10,075 nucleotides of DNA from an uncultured Cellvibrio sp. (GTDB lineage: Bacteria > Pseudomonadota > Gammaproteobacteria > Pseudomonadales > Cellvibrionaceae), in contig CAMPIG010000144.1 in NCBI GenBank assembly GCA_946886255.1, positions 1-10,075 on the forward strand, read 5' to 3'. Shown one piece after another: positions 6,565 to 10,075 of this stretch (its first letter is position 1; each line of letters opens with the position of its first letter). The translations under genes were made by a program, and so were the position numbers. Below the pieces are notes generated by a model, which saw nothing but the letters and a program-made list of their open reading frames with translations, was not told where the DNA came from and made no database searches.

Positions 6565-7794
6565 ATGCAAACCTTCCCTCAATCCACCTTGCTTCTACCG
6601 ACTCTTCTAACCACCCTTCTACTACTTGGCGCTTGCGGTGGCGGTGGCGGCTCCTCATCCGGCAACTCGAGTTCGAGCAGCTCCAGTAGCCAAGCAAGCA
6701 GTGAACCCGCCAGCTCAAGTGATAGCAGCAGTTCAAGTAGCAGCGAGACCATAAGCTTGCATACGCTGGCAGATTTTCCGATTGGTGTAGCCGTGAGTGC
6801 AGGCAATGAAACATCCAGCATCCTGAATGATGATGAAACAGGCGTTGCGCAACGTACCGTTATAGAAGCGCACTTTGATCAGTTAACGGCCGGCAATATT
6901 ATGAAGATGAGTTACCTGCATCCGGCTCAGGACACTTATTATTTTACCGAGGCCGATGCGTTACTCGAATACGCGGACGACAACGGCATCAGTCTGCATG
7001 CCCATACACTGGTGTGGCATTCCGATTATCAGGTGCCTGATTGGATGAAAAACTTTGAGGGCGATCAGGCTGCATGGCTTGGCATGCTTGAAGACCATGT
7101 CGAAACTATCGCCGGCCATTTTGCCGGACGTGTCCCCAGTTGGGATGTGGTGAATGAAGCCTTCGAAGAAGATGGCGGCTACCGTAATTCGATTTTTTAC
7201 CAAAATATGGGTGCCGCTTTTATTGAAACCGCCTTCACCAGTGCGCGGGCTGCCGATGCGCAAGTTGATCTTTATTACAACGACTTCAACATCTCCAGTG
7301 GCGGTGCAAAATTCCTGTCTGTTATCACCATGGTTGATGATTTTATTGAGCGTGACATTCCTATTGATGGTGTCGGCTTTCAAATGCATATTTTTATGGA
7401 TTGGCCGAGTATCGATGCTATCAAGAGTTCTTTCGCTGCCGTAGCAGAGCGCGGTTTGAAAGTAAAAATTACTGAATTGGATATACCGATCAACAACCCC
7501 TATAGCGACGCTTACGATTATCCCGACAACTATGAAGCCACCTTAACGACCGAGTTGGCTGCTGCACAGAAAAAGCGTTATTGCGAAATTGTTACCGCCT
7601 ATCTTGAAGCCGTGCCGGAAAATTTACGCGGCGGCCTGACCGTTTGGGGTGTTCGTGACAGCGACAGCTGGTTGATCAGCACTCTGTTTGACAACAACCA
7701 CGAAGATTGGCCGTTGTTATTTGACAGTGGCTTTAATCCCAAGCCAGCCTTTTATGGGGTGGCGGACGGTCTTACCCATCAGCCTTGTTTATAA
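6565..7794 (+). CDS. GH10 endo-beta-1,4-xylanase, surface lipoprotein with polyserine linker
   Basis: This retaining GH10 enzyme cuts the xylan backbone. Residues 1-23 are a lipoprotein signal ending in lipobox LGAC (lipidated C24). Glycines follow, with no Asp at +2, so outer-membrane sorting is likely. Residues 30-60 form a Ser-rich linker and the catalytic domain runs from about 64 to 405. The acid/base is E198 (WDVVNEAF) and the nucleophile E304 (ITELDI). HTLVWH (147-152), QMHI (273-276) and TVWGVRDSDSW (359-369) complete the family signature. Unusually, the ENxMK motif reads GNIMK: G110 replaces the conserved Glu that contacts xylose at subsite -2, and Y155 sits where a smaller residue is common. 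I recall the same pair, with the same 45-residue spacing, in C. japonicus Xyn10C. No carbohydrate-binding module is present. CAGG 8 nt upstream is a weak ribosome site. It is the first gene of a probable GH10-GH43-GH115 operon. Confidence 0.95.
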   Translation: MQTFPQSTLLLPTLLTTLLLLGACGGGGGSSSGNSSSSSSSSQASSEPASSSDSSSSSSSETISLHTLADFPIGVAVSAGNETSSILNDDETGVAQRTVIEAHFDQLTAGNIMKMSYLHPAQDTYYFTEADALLEYADDNGISLHAHTLVWHSDYQVPDWMKNFEGDQAAWLGMLEDHVETIAGHFAGRVPSWDVVNEAFEEDGGYRNSIFYQNMGAAFIETAFTSARAADAQVDLYYNDFNISSGGAKFLSVITMVDDFIERDIPIDGVGFQMHIFMDWPSIDAIKSSFAAVAERGLKVKITELDIPINNPYSDAYDYPDNYEATLTTELAAAQKKRYCEIVTAYLEAVPENLRGGLTVWGVRDSDSWLISTLFDNNHEDWPLLFDSGFNPKPAFYGVADGLTHQPCL

Positions 7795-7807
7795 CGTAAA
7801 GATGTCT

Positions 7808-7857
7808 GTCCGCTTATCGATTTTTTCAAAGCAATAGGAAAATGTCGATAAGCGGGC
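7808..7857 (+). repeat. Intercistronic hairpin between GH10 and GH43 genes
   Basis: CCGCTTATCGA (7810-7820) and TCGATAAGCGG (7845-7855) form a perfect 11-bp stem. In RNA, G-U pairs on both sides and an outer G-C extend it to 14 bp, with a loop of about 22 nt. No T-run follows, and the GH43 ribosome site starts 2 nt after the stem. It looks like an mRNA stability, processing or translation-control element rather than a terminator. Confidence 0.7.
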
Positions 7858-7870
7858 TCAAGGAGCTTCC

Positions 7871-9589
7871 ATGATTTACGCGCGCATCATGTCCTGCTTA
7901 TTAATAATGACGGCCATCGGTTGCACACCGGGCGCTCACCATATGGAGCCCGACGCTGCCGTTGCATTTAATTGGTTTGAATATCAGGGTAACGATGACG
8001 CCTTTCATGCTCCTTTAGAGGAAGGACAATTCCTGAATCCGATCCTCGCGGGGTTTTACCCCGATCCCAGCATCACACGCGCTGGTAATTATTTTTACCT
8101 GGTGCACTCCTCCTTTTCCTGGTCGCCAGGTGTACCGTTATTCCGCAGTCAGGATCTGGTGAATTGGGAATCCCTCGGTTATATCCTGACGACGGCGGAG
8201 CAGTTGCCTTTACAAAATCAACAGGTGTCGCGCGGCATTTATGCACCCACTATTCGTTACCACGATGGAGTATTTTATTTAATTACAACGCTGGTCGATG
8301 TACGCGGCAACTTTATCGTCACCGCCACGGATCCGGCCGGCCCTTGGTCTGAGCCCATTCTCTTACCGGAAGTCGGCGGTATTGATCCCGATATTTTCTT
8401 CGATGACGATGGCAAGGTTTATATCGCCCATAATGATGCACCCGTGGGTGAGCCGCTGTATGAAGGTCATCGCGCTATCTGGTTGTGGGAGTTTGATCTT
8501 GCAGCCAAAAAAATTATTCCGGATTCCGGGCGGGTGATTGTGAATGGCGGCGTTGATCTCGCCAAACAACCCATCTGGATCGAAGCACCGCACATCTTTA
8601 AAAAAGATGGCTGGTATTACCTCACTTGTGCGGAAGGCGGCACGGGTTACAACCACTCACAAGTGATATTTCGCACGCGTCATCTGCATGAGCCTTTTGT
8701 ACCCTTTGAGCGTAACCCTATCCTGACGCAACGGGATCTGGATATTGATCGACCCAACCCCATCACCACCGCAGGCCATGCCGATTTTATCCAGACAGAA
8801 AACGGCGAGTGGTGGGCCGTGTTCCTGGCCACCCGCGCTTACGACAAAACGTTTTATAACACCGGCCGCGAAACATTTCTCTTGCCGGTTCGCTGGGAAG
8901 ATGAATGGCCCATTATCCTTGACGCCGGCCAGGAAATTCCCTACCGCGTGAATGCACCACGCATTTCCACAGCAAGGAAAATCTTTGCACCGTTAACCGG
9001 CAACTTCCGCTGGCGTGATAACTTTGATCAATCCGAGTTACATCACCATTGGAATTTTCTGCGTTCGAACAATGCAGACTGGCACAGATTGAGCAAGAAT
9101 CAATTGGTGATTGACGCACGTTCGATTTCTTTAGCGTCCCTTGAACAGCCCGCCTTTATTGCCCGGCGGCAGCAACATATGCGTTACACCGCTAGCACGG
9201 AATTGAATTTGCCACAGCATCCCGGTTTGTCAGCGGGACTGGTAGCTTTTCAAAACGAAACAGCGCATTACTATCTGGGCGTCAAGCGTATAGAAGATGG
9301 TTATAAACTTTTTATTGAACAAGCGAAACAGGCGCAACCGACAATCATTAAGAGTGTCCATATTGCAAACCAGGACACGCAACAAACAATGATCCTGGGT
9401 ATAGAAGGCGACAAGGGTGAGATATCTTTTTATTATCAAACACCCAAGGGCCCTAAAATTTTTCTCGCCCGTGCTCTGGATGGCAAACTTCTCAGCACAG
9501 AAGTCGCAGGTGGCTTTGTCGGTACGTATCTAGGTATGCATGTACGCAATGAGCCCGCATCAACAAGCCGCGAACAAAACGGCGACTGA
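7871..9589 (+). CDS. GH43 beta-xylosidase/alpha-L-arabinofuranosidase lipoprotein
   Basis: This inverting GH43 enzyme likely releases xylose or arabinose from xylo-oligosaccharides. The N-terminus is a short lipoprotein signal with AIGC, giving lipidated C18 (a non-optimal lipobox with Ala at -3). The five-bladed propeller spans about 54-360. By motif, the base is D65 (FYPDPS), the pKa modulator D172 (GGIDPDIFFDDDGK) and the acid E238 (WIEAPHIF). A C-terminal beta-sandwich of the beta-xylosidase type (about 375-560, starting FRWRDNFDQ) completes a common 500-600-residue GH43 layout. Xylosidase versus arabinofuranosidase activity cannot be decided from motifs. AAGGAG lies 5 nt upstream of the ATG, the strongest ribosome site in the operon. 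The gene lies 76 bp after the xylanase. Anchoring of both enzymes suggests substrate is processed at the cell envelope. Confidence 0.93.
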   Translation: MIYARIMSCLLIMTAIGCTPGAHHMEPDAAVAFNWFEYQGNDDAFHAPLEEGQFLNPILAGFYPDPSITRAGNYFYLVHSSFSWSPGVPLFRSQDLVNWESLGYILTTAEQLPLQNQQVSRGIYAPTIRYHDGVFYLITTLVDVRGNFIVTATDPAGPWSEPILLPEVGGIDPDIFFDDDGKVYIAHNDAPVGEPLYEGHRAIWLWEFDLAAKKIIPDSGRVIVNGGVDLAKQPIWIEAPHIFKKDGWYYLTCAEGGTGYNHSQVIFRTRHLHEPFVPFERNPILTQRDLDIDRPNPITTAGHADFIQTENGEWWAVFLATRAYDKTFYNTGRETFLLPVRWEDEWPIILDAGQEIPYRVNAPRISTARKIFAPLTGNFRWRDNFDQSELHHHWNFLRSNNADWHRLSKNQLVIDARSISLASLEQPAFIARRQQHMRYTASTELNLPQHPGLSAGLVAFQNETAHYYLGVKRIEDGYKLFIEQAKQAQPTIIKSVHIANQDTQQTMILGIEGDKGEISFYYQTPKGPKIFLARALDGKLLSTEVAGGFVGTYLGMHVRNEPASTSREQNGD

Positions 9590-9641
9590 AACGGCAGATA
9601 AAGTGCCTTGGTAAGCACGCCTTGCTCGAGCGCTGTATGAT

Positions 9642-9659
9642 GGGCCACTGATGTGGCCC
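9642..9659 (+). repeat. Small hairpin between GH43 and GH115 genes
   Basis: GGGCCAC-TGAT-GTGGCCC is a perfect 7-bp stem with a 4-nt loop, 52 bp after the GH43 stop. No T-run follows, so it is probably not a strong terminator and may be a processing or attenuation structure. Confidence 0.5.
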
Positions 9660-9714
9660 GCGTGACCATCTACTTCCAACTGGACAATGACTTTCGTTTA
9701 AAGTGACTTCATCC

Positions 9715-10075
9715 ATGTTAAACATTACCCGATCTCCCCTGTATTCACTCAACAGCTATTTTCATGCTCATCGCCTACTCCAGGCATTCATTGTCTGTGC
9801 ACTGCTGGTGGCCTGCTCTTCTGCATTGGCTTTGGGCGAACCCAACTATGTCAGCACACAATATAAAAAAGGGCATGTGGTTATCATTGGCGAAAAGGAC
9901 GTGGCCAGCCTGTATGTTGACGATAAGGATTACAAAGGCGTACAACGCGCAGCAGCCAATTTGCAACTGGACATTGAGCGGGTCAGCGGCAAAAAGCCGG
10001 CGCTGGTACATAATCCGGCAGAGCTTGGGCGCTACGCAATTATTATCGGCGCCATCGGCAAGAGTGAGTTGATTG
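9715..10075 (+). CDS. GH115 xylan alpha-1,2-glucuronidase, N-terminal fragment (cut by window edge)
   Basis: The frame from ATG at 9715 is open for 120 codons to the window end. It has an export signal with hydrophobic core LLQAFIVCALLVA. Lipobox LVAC suggests lipidation at C34, while SSALA|LGEP is an alternative signal-peptidase I site. Residues 76-120 show the typical start of GH115: GVQRAAANLQLDIERVSGKKPAL, then YAIIIGAIGKSELI, matching the family's glucuronidase N-terminal domain. GH115 enzymes remove (4-O-methyl)glucuronic acid from internal and terminal xylose residues of glucuronoxylan, which fits the neighbouring GH10 and GH43. The active-site region is outside the window, so activity cannot be checked. 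An in-frame stop at 9688 limits the start; the ribosome site is weak (AAAGTGA). GTG at 9703 is a possible alternative. The 125-bp gap from GH43 has no clear terminator, so operon membership is likely. Confidence 0.85.
   Translation, partial: MLNITRSPLYSLNSYFHAHRLLQAFIVCALLVACSSALALGEPNYVSTQYKKGHVVIIGEKDVASLYVDDKDYKGVQRAAANLQLDIERVSGKKPALVHNPAELGRYAIIIGAIGKSELI

Noticed and set aside
7808..7857. The hairpin after the xylanase as its transcription terminator.
   Set aside because: No T-run follows the stem on the plus strand, and a strong ribosome site for GH43 begins immediately after it.
9764..10072. A 102-codon frame overlapping the start of GH115.
   Set aside because: The overlapping frame from 9715 has a signal peptide and GH115 sequence features; this one has neither.
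1..10075. tRNA, rRNA, CRISPR arrays, transposase genes, LacI-type xyl boxes (TGGTAGCGCTACCA-like).
   Set aside because: I looked on both strands and saw none.

Overview
The window looks like part of a xylan and xylose utilisation locus from a Cellvibrio-like gammaproteobacterium (Cellvibrionaceae). The evidence is a lipoprotein GH10 xylanase carrying a polyserine linker, which is typical of Cellvibrio and Saccharophagus plant-wall enzymes. Around it are GH3, GH43 and GH115 genes and a complete isomerase-pathway set for xylose. The genus is inferred from gene content and style, not from a marker gene.

Layout. At the left edge is the 5' end of a minus-strand GH3 exo-glycosidase gene (probably a secreted beta-xylosidase or beta-glucosidase). 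A strong terminator separates it from a minus-strand xylB-xylA pair (xylulokinase, then xylose isomerase). Divergent from xylB, and sharing a control region with it, is a plus-strand Nudix-related transcription factor of the NrtR type with a degenerate Nudix box and its own terminator. Next on the plus strand is an MFS sugar:H+ symporter with the XylE sugar-binding residues. Its 3' untranslated region contains a striking 106-bp nested inverted repeat before a UUCG-loop terminator. The right third is a probable plus-strand operon: GH10 endo-xylanase lipoprotein, GH43 beta-xylosidase/arabinofuranosidase lipoprotein, and the first 120 codons of a GH115 alpha-glucuronidase cut by the window edge.

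How it fits together. GH10 cuts the xylan backbone, GH115 removes (methyl)glucuronic acid side groups, and GH43 (and perhaps GH3) release xylose or arabinose at the cell surface or in the periplasm. The MFS protein imports xylose, and XylA and XylB convert it to xylulose 5-phosphate for the pentose phosphate pathway.

The most interesting signal is regulatory. A gapped palindrome of the form CTTRTKGT(C/T)-N5-GACMACAAG occurs between the overlapping divergent promoters of xylB and the Nudix-type regulator. It recurs 86 bp upstream of the xylanase operon. I infer it is the operator of the Nudix-type regulator, which would then control both xylose catabolism and xylan depolymerisation. Second in interest is the GH10 active site: a Gly replaces the usual subsite -2 Glu and a Tyr lies 45 residues on, the spacing I recall for the unusual C. 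japonicus Xyn10C, but here without a CBM.
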